Below are positions 1-8,003 of a stretch of DNA of 64,000 bases, in pieces (position 1 is the first letter of the stretch; each line of letters opens with the position of its first letter). The stretch spans positions 1 through 64,000 of the forward strand of contig JANYDW010000002.1 in the NCBI GenBank assembly GCA_025363455.1. The letters run 5' to 3'. Below the pieces are notes generated by a model. It had not been told where the DNA came from and ran no database searches. It saw nothing but the letters and a program-made list of their open reading frames with translations. This stretch comes from Oleiharenicola sp. (lineage in GTDB: Bacteria > Verrucomicrobiota > Verrucomicrobiia > Opitutales > Opitutaceae). The translations under genes were made by a program, and so were the position numbers.

Positions 1-1
1 C

Positions 2-1930
2 CACAGCCAGCTGTCGTCCTGCTACCTCTACTACGTCGACGACACCATCGAGGGCATCTTCCAGCGCGGCATCGCCGACAACGCCTACCTCTCCAAGTGG
101 GCCGGCGGCCTCGGCGGCTCCTGGACCTCCGTCCGCGGCACCGGCGCGCACATCGCCGGCACCAACGGCGAGTCGCAGGGCGTCATCCCCTTCCTGAAGC
201 TCCACAACGACCAGCTCGTCGCCGTCAACCAGGGCGGCAAGCGCAAGGGCTCCGGCTGCGCCTACCTCGAGTCCTGGCACAACGACATCTTCGAGTTCCT
301 CGAGCTCCGCCGCAACACGGGTGACGACCGCCGTCGCACCCACGACATGAACACGGCGAACTGGATTCCCGACCTCTTCATGAAGCGCATGGAGGCCCGC
401 GGCACCTGGACCCTCTTCCGCGCCAACGAGACCCCCGACCTGCACCACCTCTACGGCCGCAAGTTCGAGGAGGCTTACCTCAAGTACGAGAAGCTGGGCG
501 AGGAAGGCAAGATCCAGGCCCACAAGATCGAGGCCCTCGAGCTCTGGAAGAAAATGCTCTCGATGCTCTTCGAGACCGGCCACCCGTGGATCACCTTCAA
601 GGATCCCTGCAACGTCCGCTCCCCGCAGGACCACGTCGGCGTCATCCATTCGTCCAATCTCTGCACGGAGATCACGCTCAACACCTCCAACGACGAGACC
701 GCCGTCTGCAACCTCGGCTCCGTCATTCTCGACTCTCACCTCAAGCCCGACGGCTCCCTCGACCTCGAGAAGCTGCGCGACACCATCCGCGTCGCCGTCC
801 GCGCCCTGGACAATGTCATCGACATCAACTTCTACCCGACCGAGGCCGCCAAGCGTTCCAACCTCCGCCACCGCCCGATCGGCCTCGGCATCATGGGCCT
901 GGCCAACGCGCTTTATATCAAGGGCGTGCCTTTCGCCTCACAGGAAGCCGTTGAGTTCAACGACGAGTTCATGGAAGCCATCGCGCACTACGCCTACGAG
1001 GCCTCGTCCGACCTCGCCGCCGAGCGCGGCACCTACTCCAGCTACAAGGGCTCGAAGTGGGACCGCGGCCTGCTGCCCCCCGACACCGTTGACCTCCTCG
1101 AGCAGGAGCGCGGCCTGCCCATCCAGGTCCCCCGCGGTGGCCGCATGAACTGGGATCCCCTCCGCAAGAAGATCGCCAAGCAAGGCATGCGCAACAGCAA
1201 CGTCCTCGCCATCGCCCCCACGGCCACGATCTCCAACATCACCAACACGTCCCCCTGCATCGAGCCCACGTACAAGAACCTGTATGTGAAGAGCAATCTC
1301 TCCGGCGAGTTTGTGGTGTTGAATCCGTACCTCGTGAAGGACCTCAAGGCCCGGAAGCTCTGGAACCAGGAGATGATCGACCACCTGAAGTATTTCGACG
1401 GCGAGCTGAAGGACATCGACTCCATCCCCGCCGACCTCAAGGCCCGGTATCTCACCGCCTTTGATGTCGAGTTCAAGTGGGTGATCGACGCCGCCGCCCG
1501 CCGCCAGAAGTGGATCGACCAGGCCCAGTCCGTGAACCTCTGGCTCAAGACCCCCGACCTGAAGACGCTGAGCCACATGTACCGCTCCGCCTGGCACGGT
1601 GGCCTCAAGACGACGTATTACCTCCGCTCCCTTGGCGCCTCCAACATCGAGAAAGCGACGGTCAACGTGAAGAAAGAAGTCCGCGGCGCCGCCGGCGAAA
1701 CCAAAGCCGAAACCGCCACCCGGGATGCCGCCGTCCTCAAGGCCCAAGACCTCACGACCGCGCCCTTCGCCGTCGCATCGACCCCAACCACGGTCATCGC
1801 CCCTCAAATCTCAAATCCCGCATCTGAGATCCCGGCTGCCCCAGCAAAGAAAGCCTATTCGGCGGAAGAAAAGCGCGTCTGCTCCATCGAGGCCATGAAG
1901 AACGGAGAGGAATGTGAAGCCTGCCAATAA
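2..1930 (+). CDS. nrdA: Ribonucleoside-diphosphate reductase, alpha subunit (5' end outside window)
   Basis: Large subunit of class I ribonucleotide reductase, which reduces NDPs to dNDPs in the cytoplasm together with a radical-generating beta subunit. The frame is open from base 2, so 642 residues are visible and the N-terminus (any ATP cone) is missing; the ATG at 347 is internal. Visible family signatures are [10 protein letters not shown] near the start (first active-site Cys), [11 protein letters not shown] with the thiyl-radical Cys and catalytic Asn/Glu, AVCNLGS with the partner Cys, the substrate-loop region PTATISNIT, the tyrosine pair in KTTYYLRS used for radical transfer, and the C-terminal redox pair in ECEACQ. 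An Ala/Thr/Pro-rich linker precedes the Cys tail. No beta-subunit gene follows; a terminator lies directly downstream. Very confident. Confidence 0.97.
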   Translation, partial: HSQLSSCYLYYVDDTIEGIFQRGIADNAYLSKWAGGLGGSWTSVRGTGAHIAGTNGESQGVIPFLKLHNDQLVAVNQGGKRKGSGCAYLESWHNDIFEFLELRRNTGDDRRRTHDMNTANWIPDLFMKRMEARGTWTLFRANETPDLHHLYGRKFEEAYLKYEKLGEEGKIQAHKIEALELWKKMLSMLFETGHPWITFKDPCNVRSPQDHVGVIHSSNLCTEITLNTSNDETAVCNLGSVILDSHLKPDGSLDLEKLRDTIRVAVRALDNVIDINFYPTEAAKRSNLRHRPIGLGIMGLANALYIKGVPFASQEAVEFNDEFMEAIAHYAYEASSDLAAERGTYSSYKGSKWDRGLLPPDTVDLLEQERGLPIQVPRGGRMNWDPLRKKIAKQGMRNSNVLAIAPTATISNITNTSPCIEPTYKNLYVKSNLSGEFVVLNPYLVKDLKARKLWNQEMIDHLKYFDGELKDIDSIPADLKARYLTAFDVEFKWVIDAAARRQKWIDQAQSVNLWLKTPDLKTLSHMYRSAWHGGLKTTYYLRSLGASNIEKATVNVKKEVRGAAGETKAETATRDAAVLKAQDLTTAPFAVASTPTTVIAPQISNPASEIPAAPAKKAYSAEEKRVCSIEAMKNGEECEACQ

Positions 1931-1957
1931 ACCAACCTATATCCTCTAAAACTTACG

Positions 1958-1990
1958 GGCCGCTGGTGACGCAAGTCACCGCGGCCTTTT
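1958..1990 (+). terminator. Rho-independent terminator of nrdA
   Basis: GC-rich stem with arms GGCCGCTGGTGAC and GTCACCGCGGCC (one bulged base), a GCAA loop and a short T run, 28 bases after the nrdA stop codon. Confidence 0.85.
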
Positions 1991-2016
1991 CATGAACCAT
2001 CAAATTACCATCACCT

Positions 2017-2568
2017 ATGAATGCGTTCTTGGCACATCTCGGTGACTGGAATGCCGCAAATATTGATAGCGCTACGTCTCAAAAACGTTCTGTAGCGGAA
2101 TTCTTGCGTAAGCTACCCGCAGGTGATGAACGTGACTACTTTGGGGAGGTAGTCGCACGACGGTTCCCAACTGGTCGCTTCAACGTTTGGGGAGTTCCTG
2201 ATGATCCAGCCGCCGCTAGATCGCACGAAAAGACGCAGCCAGGAGACGCCATTTTCATCGCTCCTGCCACAGGAAACAATGGTCTGGTTCAATTCTGTGG
2301 TATCGTCGATACCGTGCCAAACTTTCGCTGCGAAAAAACGTCCGAGATACTATGGAAGGACGGTCTGTTTCCTTACCTGCTCTTTCTAAACGCAGAGGTC
2401 GGCGTCATCCCATGGTACGACTTCACGATCGCTAGCGGCTATGATCCCTCATGGAATCCACATGGCTACTACCTTCGGCTAGCTCGATTCCGTTACAATA
2501 ACAGCTCAAACCCATTACCGTTTCTAGAGCACCTGCGGCAGAAACATCACTTCAAACCAGTAATTTGA
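2017..2568 (+). CDS. Hypothetical protein, possibly PUA/EVE-like fold
   Basis: A 183-residue soluble protein without signal peptide or membrane segment. I do not recognise the family. The central part (about residues 75-100, GDAIFIAPATG then QFCGIV) is loosely reminiscent of the beta-barrel core of PUA/EVE/ASCH-type domains, which bind modified bases or RNA; this is only a resemblance by eye. The gene is clearly AT-richer than nrdA and uses more A/T-ending codons, as does the next gene, suggesting acquisition by transfer. The ATG at 2017 is the first in frame and follows the nrdA terminator by 26 bases, so it is expected to have its own promoter. Confidence 0.7.
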   Translation: MNAFLAHLGDWNAANIDSATSQKRSVAEFLRKLPAGDERDYFGEVVARRFPTGRFNVWGVPDDPAAARSHEKTQPGDAIFIAPATGNNGLVQFCGIVDTVPNFRCEKTSEILWKDGLFPYLLFLNAEVGVIPWYDFTIASGYDPSWNPHGYYLRLARFRYNNSSNPLPFLEHLRQKHHFKPVI

Positions 2569-2635
2569 GGGCCGCCCAAATGGGGCTGACGTGGACTTGG
2601 AACGCCCATCCGCTTATACGCAACAAATCGACGAA

Positions 2636-3448
2636 CTATTTGACGTCTTTGAGCTTTGAAGGAACTTCAATGTGTAGGCCCTTTAAGAAATCAAGCGGCA
2701 GGACACTTTCCCCATTTATTGTACCCATAGACCAACGCAGGCTGAGTGAATGAGGATTTGGACCCATTGGGAAAAACAAACTCATCGTACGTGCCTCCCC
2801 TGGCGCAAGCATCAGAGGCGAAGTAAAGCGACGTCGATTGAACTCAGTCTCCATTGCACGCTTGTTGCTGTGATTAATATACAGCACCGCTCCATAATAT
2901 AAGGGCAATGCTACCACAGTTGCCGCGGCAGCGGCTGCGCCCGCTCCGGCCGCTACGCCACCGGCACCCCAAGTCACTATATAACCAGCACTGGTAGCAG
3001 CGACAGCTCCAACACCAAGAATTAACACTCCTGGCACCGCATTCCTAGCAAATGCTATCCTGTCGTCTTTGTATTTTTGTTCGAGGGATTTACTTTCTGA
3101 TTCGAGAGTCCATGGATCATTTCTCGCGGGCCTAACAGTATGTGCGTAATCAATCAAATCCGCTGAGACAACGATTAGGAACTGACTACCTGGATTTCGT
3201 AATGTGATGACATATTCATCCCAAAACGCATCACGCTTCCAAGAGCCGGGTCCGTTAAAGGTGATTACACTGTTAAGCATTGCCTCAAGTTGGGCAGGAG
3301 GAAATGTGACATTCAGCCAAACAGGAGGCGGGGTACTTTCTTTGGCCTTCTTGTATTGGTTGGAAACACATCCTGCGTTGAAAAAAGCGATACTCAACGA
3401 AATCAATGAACCGCAGATATACCTACCGAATGGATAAAGTTTATTCAT
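2636..3448 (-). CDS. Hypothetical lipoprotein with glycine/alanine-rich membrane segment
   Basis: A 270-residue protein with a signal peptide ending in a lipobox (FNAGC, about residues 22-26), so probably a lipid-anchored envelope protein. A long Gly/Ala-rich hydrophobic stretch at about residues 135-185 (GVLILGVGAVAATSAGY and following) looks like a glycine-zipper-like membrane segment. The remainder is polar with no recognised domain. The gene is AT-rich relative to its surroundings, and converges on the preceding orphan gene. Function unknown. Confidence 0.75.
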   Translation of the reverse strand: MNKLYPFGRYICGSLISLSIAFFNAGCVSNQYKKAKESTPPPVWLNVTFPPAQLEAMLNSVITFNGPGSWKRDAFWDEYVITLRNPGSQFLIVVSADLIDYAHTVRPARNDPWTLESESKSLEQKYKDDRIAFARNAVPGVLILGVGAVAATSAGYIVTWGAGGVAAGAGAAAAAATVVALPLYYGAVLYINHSNKRAMETEFNRRRFTSPLMLAPGEARTMSLFFPMGPNPHSLSLRWSMGTINGESVLPLDFLKGLHIEVPSKLKDVK

Positions 3449-3738
3449 CGGTAATATTTGGAAAATATCATTGAGCCATTACTATGCTTAACTGTCCGCA
3501 AGGGGACAAGTACGATTGGCTGACCAGAAGTTGACATGGAAAGGCCTTGAAAGGGACAGGTCAATAATACGTAGGTCCTTGAAAGGGACAGGTCAATAAT
3601 ACGCAGAATTACGTATTCATTGCGGTTGGTGGCGGGGAGCGAGTGGGCGAAGCTGCGAGGCGATGAGACAACCGCACATCAAGGTGGAGCCGCAGGCTTT
3701 CAACTGCCTGACCTGACGTATTCAGGGCCACCTCTTTC
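3449..3738. repeat. Intergenic region with a 32-bp-period direct repeat
   Basis: No gene is visible in this gap. Bases 3545-3571 and 3577-3603 are two identical 27-base units beginning CCTTGAAAGGGACAGGTCAA and ending TAATACG, spaced 32 bases apart; the preceding AGG(C/T) is also repeated. ACGTATTC and GACGTATTCAG recur downstream (about 3611 and 3714). The layout resembles debris of a mobile element end, but no transposase accompanies it. Confidence 0.65.
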
Positions 3739-4557
3739 CTACTCCGCGCGCAAAGCGGCGAGCGCGTCATTGCGCGTGGCGCGGCGGGCCGGCACCAGGA
3801 TCGAAAGGAACAGCACGCCCCCGAGCACGATCACCGCACCGGCGAAAACCACCGGGTCCAACGGCGGCACTTCGAACAACTGGTCGGCCAGGAGCCGGGC
3901 GCCGGCGAGGCCACCGGCGAGGCCGAGAGCGACGCCCGCGGCACCCAGGCGCAGCCCATCTTGCAATACCATCTTGAGGATGTCCGCCCTGAGCGCGCCC
4001 AGGGCCAGGCGGATGCACAGCTCGCGCTGGCGTTGCTCGATCGTGTAGGCCATGACGCCGTAGATGCCGAGACAGGCCAACGCCAGCGCCGCCACGGCAA
4101 ACACGCCGACGAGGATCACCGTCATTCGCTGGGGAACGAGCGAGCGTTCGAGGTCGAGCTGCAGCGGGTGGACATTGGCCACCGCCTGGTCAGGGTCGAC
4201 CCGCCGGATCGTCTCCCGCATCGCGGCGACAAGCATCTCCGGTGCGCCCTGCGCGCGCACCACCACGCTGCTCACCCAGGGCTGGAAGCACTGCGGAAAA
4301 TAGGTGCGGCCTGGGAGCGTATACTCCCAACGCTCCTGCCGGATGTCGCCCACGACGCCGACGACTTCCCAGATCCTGCCGTCGGACTGCAACCGTCGCC
4401 CGAGGGGATCCCGTCCGGGAAAGAACTGCCTCGCCAGGGTCTCGTTGATGACCACGCGAGGAGGCGCCTCCGGGCGGTTGTCATCCTCGGTGAAGAGACG
4501 CCCCTTCAGTAGCCGGATACCCATGACGAGCCGAACCGAGGGGGTCAGGTTGCCCAT
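3739..4557 (-). pseudogene. ABC transporter permease (MacB/FtsX, ADOP type), C-terminal fragment
   Basis: Remnant of a large duplicated-type permease. The 272 codons hold the end of a periplasmic MacB-type domain (INETLARQFFPGRDPLG, VVGVVGDIR) and a C-terminal FtsX domain with about three membrane segments, ending ARRATRNDALAALRAE as usual for the family. Intact relatives are about 800 residues with two FtsX domains, so roughly two thirds are missing. The first residues of the open frame (MGNLTPS) are encoded by the adjoining GCCGAGCCGA-type repeat, so the start codon is accidental; the true remnant runs to about 4528. No ATPase partner is nearby. Presumed non-functional. Confidence 0.85.
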
Positions 4558-4623
4558 TTCCCTATCGCTCGCATTACGGCAGTCACGCTATGGGAATTGG
4601 GTAACCCGACCCTCTCCCGGCTG
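4529..4623 (+). repeat. GCCGAGCCGA-family palindromic repeat, type 1
   Basis: Head GAGCCGAACCGAGGGGG followed by an imperfect palindrome: GGTCAGGTTGCCCATTTCCC on the left and GGGAATTGGGTAACCCGACC on the right, with CTATCGCTCGCATTACGGC between them. Nearly the same core recurs at 6204-6283 and 6990-7058. It abuts the broken permease. Confidence 0.85.
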
Positions 4624-4656
4624 CTCTGACCTCTTATCCTAAATCCGTTTCCCAAC

Positions 4657-4855
4657 CTGCGCCGCTGGACAAGCCAGAAGCGTGCGGCCTAGACTCGCTG
4701 CATGGGACTCCTGACCTTCAGTATCAACGTCACCCTGGACGGCTGCGTCGACCACCAGGAGGGGATCGCCGACGACGAGACGCACGCCTTCTTCACCCGC
4801 CTCATGGACGAGGGCGGGGCGATGCTGTGGGGCCGCGTCACCTACGAGATGATGG
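4657..4855 (+). pseudogene. Truncated duplicate of the RibD-C-type reductase gene at 9026
   Basis: Bases 4657-4855 match 8981-9179 with about ten differences counted by eye, covering some 45 bases upstream of the ATG (4702 here, 9026 there) and the first 51 codons. Similarity stops where a GCCGAGCCGA-type repeat begins (GGACGAGCCGATGGGG), after which the frame runs through repeat sequence to a stop at 4920. It is therefore a partial gene duplication that lost about two thirds of the coding sequence. Not expected to be functional. Confidence 0.9.
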
Positions 4856-5076
4856 GACGAGCCGATGGGGTCAGGCCGTGGGGTGTGGGGTTGATCCGCC
4901 ACTGTCCGTCAATCAGGTGAACCCTATGCTGCGAATAGTTGAGCCGAGCCAATGGGGCCGTGGTTTGGGGTTTGGGGTTGCTCGCGATCCCGAACCAAAC
5001 CCCAAGCCCCAAACCACGGCCCCGTTTGACTGCCGCGGCCCCGTTTGACTGCCGGCCCCGTTTGACTGCCCCGCGG
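4856..5076 (+). repeat. Two GCCGAGCCGA-family repeats, second one type 2 (GTGGTTTGGGG palindrome)
   Basis: The first unit (about 4856-4928) has the head ACGAGCCGATGGGGTCAGG and a degenerate TGTCCGTCAATCAGG tail. The second (4942-5076) has head GAGCCGAGCCAATGGGG followed by a long palindrome with left arm GGGGCCGTGGTTTGGGG (from 4954) and right arm ending CCCCAAACCACGGCCCC (to 5023). It is followed by three near-tandem copies of GGCCCCGTTTGACTGCC (about 5018-5072). Confidence 0.85.
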
Positions 5077-5147
5077 ATCTGAGATTGCACCGAGCAACCG
5101 ATTCAGGCTTTGTCCCCTTACGGGTTGGGCCACCCCGTGCACACTCC

Positions 5148-5501
5148 ATGAAAAATCGTACCCTGTTTATCGGGCTGGCTTTGCTGGCCCTCGCGTTTGT
5201 TGGCTGCTCAACCGTCACTCAAACCGCATTCTATCGCCCGGCCAACTATCAAGGCGAAGCGATTCGTATCAGTGGAAAATTCGTGCCGGATGCTTGGACC
5301 GGAACCGTCTTTATTTCCGTAAACGACAAGGAAATTATGAAGAAGCGCGTACCGGCTTTCACGAGCAGTACAGAAGTTAAAGGTGATTGGGACGGGAAAG
5401 CGATCACCGTAGTCTTGACTCGGATCAATACGTTCATGTCCCACTACATCCGAGCAGATGTATTTTTCGGCAGCGAGAAAGCCACCACACTCACATTTTA
5501 G
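5148..5501 (+). CDS. Hypothetical small lipoprotein
   Basis: A 117-residue protein. The ATG at 5148 is chosen over one at 5085 because it begins a clean signal peptide (MKNRTLFIGLALLALAF) ending in a lipobox, FVGC. The mature part (about 95 residues) appears beta-rich (ISGKFVPDAWTGTVFISV; GDWDGKAITVVLT) and has no recognised domain. It sits between two repeat clusters and is AT-richer than the window average. Function unknown; probably a lipid-anchored envelope protein. Confidence 0.7.
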   Translation: MKNRTLFIGLALLALAFVGCSTVTQTAFYRPANYQGEAIRISGKFVPDAWTGTVFISVNDKEIMKKRVPAFTSSTEVKGDWDGKAITVVLTRINTFMSHYIRADVFFGSEKATTLTF

Positions 5502-5507
5502 GCCGAG

Positions 5508-5577
5508 AGCCGAGGCCGAGCCGATGGGGTCAGGTTGCGGATATTGATGTCCGTCAAATCAGGGCAACCCTAGGTTT
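5508..5577 (+). repeat. GCCGAGCCGA-family repeat with TCCGTCAAATCAGGGCAA tail
   Basis: Head GGCCGAGCCGATGGGGTCAG GTTGC, then a short spacer and the tail GTCCGTCAAATCAGGGCAAC CCTAGG. GGTTGC near the head can pair with GCAACC of the tail. The same tail recurs at 8938-8964, 13749-13770 and, degenerate, 16129-16148 and 4906-4926. Confidence 0.8.
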
Positions 5578-5660
5578 TAATGTTTAATATCACAGCCTGA
5601 GCCGGTCCGTTGGCTTGCCCCGATTCCCCGGACATTGATTCCGGGGAGATTTGCTTCAAT

Positions 5661-5846
5661 CGGCCGAGCCGAAGGGGCCGGGTTGTGGGGTGTGGGGATT
5701 GCGACCTTGATTACGATAAACTACGGCGCGCTCCTCGCCGCTTGGCATCGCTCAGGCAATAGGGCCTTGGCTAGAAAACTTTGCCTCCTCCCCACACCCC
5801 ACAACCCGCCCCCTTGAGCCCTCCCCACAACCCGGCCCCTTAAGCC
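5661..5846 (+). repeat. GCCGAGCCGA-family repeat, type 3 (GGGTTGTGGGGTGTGGGG palindrome)
   Basis: Head CGGCCGAGCCGAAGGGG, left arm CCGGGTTGTGGGGTGTGGGG (about 5677-5697) and right arm CCCCACACCCCACAACCCG (about 5790-5808), followed by a second partial right arm CCCCACAACCCGGCCCC (5823-5839). The roughly 90-base interior has no gene. The arms differ from those of the other types but remain complementary to each other. Confidence 0.85.
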
Positions 5847-5891
5847 TACCCTCAGAACTCGTTTTGCGGTCCGGGGCTGCATGAGTCCGGC

Positions 5892-6180
5892 TTAGAGGAT
5901 GAAGTTAGCGATAATTTGTCCTTCCCGAACTTGCACGCGGCGCACTCTCCATCCGCCAGAGTAGTTACCACTAGGAACCATCCAATGAACGTAACACGAA
6001 ACAAAATAATCGCCGGAAGGAATCTGTGTTATCCTAAATCTATTGTAGTTATCAATTCTCACTGAGCGCCGCGCGCCAACCATGATGGAATCGAATTCAA
6101 CCGTTTCCGACTCTTTCTCGGCGTCAAAGACCTCGTGTGCACTCAGCGCTTTAAAAACTTCAACAGAATAGGTAGTCACA
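5892..6180 (-). pseudogene. C-terminal fragment of an unknown protein, 5' end replaced by a repeat
   Basis: The open frame extends to 6269, but its first 30 or so codons are encoded by the palindromic repeat at 6185-6287 (the same MGNLTPS reading as the broken permease at 4557). The genuine part, about 95 residues starting near VTTYSVEVFKALSAHEVF, has a beta-rich, carbohydrate- or lipoprotein-like look and ends GQIIANFIL. AT-rich. I read it as the 3' remnant of a gene cut by the repeat. An intact protein using a repeat-derived start is possible but less likely. Confidence 0.55.
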
Positions 6181-6184
6181 GGGT

Positions 6185-6316
6185 CGAGCCGAGGGAGTCG
6201 AGCCGAGGGGGTCAGGTTGCCCATTTCCCTATCGCTCACATTACGGCGGTCGCCCTGGGAATTGGGCAACCTGACCCCCTCCCGGCTTTGACCCCCTCCC
6301 GGCTTTCCCTCCCGGC
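6185..6316 (+). repeat. GCCGAGCCGA-family palindromic repeat, type 1, with tail duplications
   Basis: Two overlapping heads (TCGAGCCGAGGGAG, TCGAGCCGAGGGGG), then GGTCAGGTTGCCCATTTCCC and ATCGCTCACATTACGGC, then GGGAATTGGGCAACCTGACC. The trailing CCCCCTCCCGGCTT is repeated two to three times up to 6316. Confidence 0.88.
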
Positions 6317-6386
6317 TTCTTCCTCGCCCAGCACTTATGGCACCTATTTGCGGGACACGACACTAGCAGCCTGTGCACAGCTCCTG

Positions 6387-6839
6387 TTAGCCTACTTCGC
6401 CAGGTAAGTCGGCCTTCGCAGACCGCCGCAACCGAGCCAGCGCCACCATACCGAGAGCGGCGGCGATCAGCCCTAGCACCAAGGCCCCCGCGGCGCCAAC
6501 GACCCCGTTGCCGCTGCCGGGACCGCCTTGGGCGGCCCCCAGGTTCAGCCCGCCATTGATCGCCGCGACCAAACCTAAGCCGAGGGCCCCGAGGGCTCCG
6601 CGTCGGCCGGAACCATCACGCACCACCCAGGACTGACGGAGCGCCCGGGCGCCGAGGACGAAACTGATCAGCGCCAGCACGGCGGCAGCGGACGCCCATA
6701 GCCGTCCCGTGGTCGCGCCGTAAACGGTTTTGGCTGCGGGCGTGGAAAGTTGAGCCAATACCAGCACGGCGTGCACGAGGCCCCCGAACAGGGCCAAAGC
6801 GGCCAGCGCGGCCATGACCAAGAGAAAGGTTCGTTTCAT
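6387..6839 (-). CDS. Small four-helix membrane protein (DUF6223-like)
   Basis: A 150-residue integral membrane protein. The ATG at 6839 (MKRTFLLVMAALAAL) starts a signal-anchor-like helix; the frame reaches 6908 but the added residues are polar and repeat-adjacent. Four hydrophobic segments are visible at about residues 5-28, 48-66, 80-100 and 110-130, with the motif GATTGRLWA before the second. The pattern resembles small Gly/Ala-rich membrane proteins annotated DUF6223, from memory only. Function unknown. Flanked by repeats on both sides. Confidence 0.7.
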   Translation of the reverse strand: MKRTFLLVMAALAALALFGGLVHAVLVLAQLSTPAAKTVYGATTGRLWASAAAVLALISFVLGARALRQSWVVRDGSGRRGALGALGLGLVAAINGGLNLGAAQGGPGSGNGVVGAAGALVLGLIAAALGMVALARLRRSAKADLPGEVG

Positions 6840-6974
6840 GATCGAGCCACCGGGATCAGGCTTTTGAGTTTTTCCATCACGTATCAACGAGGTTCCCCAG
6901 CTTAACACCTTTCTCTGCCATTCCCCTTCATCACCCGCTCAAATCTCAATGCCTAGGCCGTATCCATGCAAGGA

Positions 6975-7090
6975 AGCCGAGCCGAGGGGGGTCCGGTTGC
7001 CCATTTCCCTATCGCTCGCCGTAAGATGGTCGCCTGTGGGAATTGGGCAACCTGACCCCTGCTATGGGTCTGACCCCTGCTATGGGTCTG
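6975..7090 (+). repeat. GCCGAGCCGA-family palindromic repeat, type 1
   Basis: Head AAGCCGAGCCGAGGGGGG, arms GTCCGGTTGCCCATTTCCC and GGGAATTGGGCAACCTGACC, with CCTATCGCTCGCC inside. The trailing CCCTGCTATGGGTCTG is duplicated in tandem (about 7057-7090). Confidence 0.88.
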
Positions 7091-7099
7091 GGGCAAGCG

Positions 7100-7690
7100 T
7101 CACGGAGCGTAGGTGATCGTCCGCAAGCCGGCGATGCCGCTGACTGTGATCGTCTGGTCCTTTACGAAGATTTCCGGATAGGATTCATGGGCGACCGGAT
7201 TGAGTGCCTTCAGGTAGTTGGTTGCACCAACCAACTTGTAGGTCTCAACCGAGGTGACGCCATACTCCAGATAATACTGGTCAGCCGCGGCGGCCAGTCC
7301 ACGGGCATTGCTCAGCGCAGTTTTATCCTGACCCGGGGCTGAAACAGCGACAAACGCTTTCCTGATCAAGATCACCCCGGGAATGCAAATCACCGCAATC
7401 AAAACCCATCCCGCGTAACTGGCCGGCCAATTGCGTTTCACCCCCAGGCTCATCAGGTACACCATGAACACAATACCGGCAATAAAACCCCCTGTTATTA
7501 TGACAACGGAGTGAACACCGGCCGCCCCAAGGAGGAGGGCCACGCCAATAGCGACCGCAGGCGTCACCACTAACGTGACAATGATAATCCAGAGCACCGT
7601 AGCCAAGGGCCAGGCTCGACCGTCTTTCAATGCCGCCTCATCAATGATTGGTGGCTGCGGAGAGGATTCTGGCGCGGGAGCGGAGTCCAT
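7100..7690 (-). CDS. Membrane protein with pilin-like C-terminal tail
   Basis: 196 residues from the ATG at 7690 (MDSAPAPESSPQPP); the frame is open to 7765 but the extra residues look non-native. A proline-rich N-terminus precedes three hydrophobic segments (about residues 31-58, 61-82 and 94-110). After a short basic stretch comes a soluble tail, residues 125-196, with ALSNARGLAAAADQYYLEYG and a TITVSGIAGLRTITY ending. That tail resembles the C-terminal half of type IV pilin/pseudopilin proteins, where an NARxxxxAxDQYxLExG helix leads to a small beta sheet. No prepilin peptidase site is present. Function unknown; the architecture is discussed in the findings. Confidence 0.75.
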   Translation of the reverse strand: MDSAPAPESSPQPPIIDEAALKDGRAWPLATVLWIIIVTLVVTPAVAIGVALLLGAAGVHSVVIITGGFIAGIVFMVYLMSLGVKRNWPASYAGWVLIAVICIPGVILIRKAFVAVSAPGQDKTALSNARGLAAAADQYYLEYGVTSVETYKLVGATNYLKALNPVAHESYPEIFVKDQTITVSGIAGLRTITYAP

Positions 7691-7765
7691 GGAATGATTC
7701 TGGCAAACGGGAAACTCGAATGTCATCCCGTGCCCGAACTCTGCCCAAAGCGAGATGATTATCAA

Positions 7766-7972
7766 AGCCGAGCCGAGGGGTCAGGTTGCCCATTTCCCCC
7801 TGAATCGCTCCCAAATCGCAGCCGCCAAGTCGGCCCGCACCGCAACCCTCACCCCACGGCTCGCGCCGCCCACAAGCCGAGCCCAGGACGTCAGGTCTTC
7901 TCTCGTGACTGAGTGAACGGAAATGCCACTTGCCTGCTTCTTGTTGGCAACGGTCGAGACCTGACGTCCCGC
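7766..7972 (+). repeat. Half type-1 repeat followed by a GACGTCAGGTCT inverted repeat
   Basis: AAGCCGAGCCGAGGGG and GGTCAGGTTGCCCATTTCCC (7766-7799) form only the left half of the type-1 element. A second head-like AAGCCGAGCCCA follows at 7874, then GGACGTCAGGTCT (about 7886-7898) pairing with AGACCTGACGTCC (about 7957-7969). Confidence 0.75.
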
Positions 7973-8003
7973 TTTCTCTTCCGTAACCCGGTCCCCGCGC
8001 CGG

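Noticed and set aside
3545..3603. Possible CRISPR-like pair of 27-base repeats
   Set aside because: Only two units with a 5-base spacer and no cas genes; more like a short tandem duplication.
4558..4920. Small plus- and minus-strand frames running through the repeats
   Set aside because: They consist largely of repeat sequence read as codons; the only genuine coding remnant is the reductase fragment to 4855.
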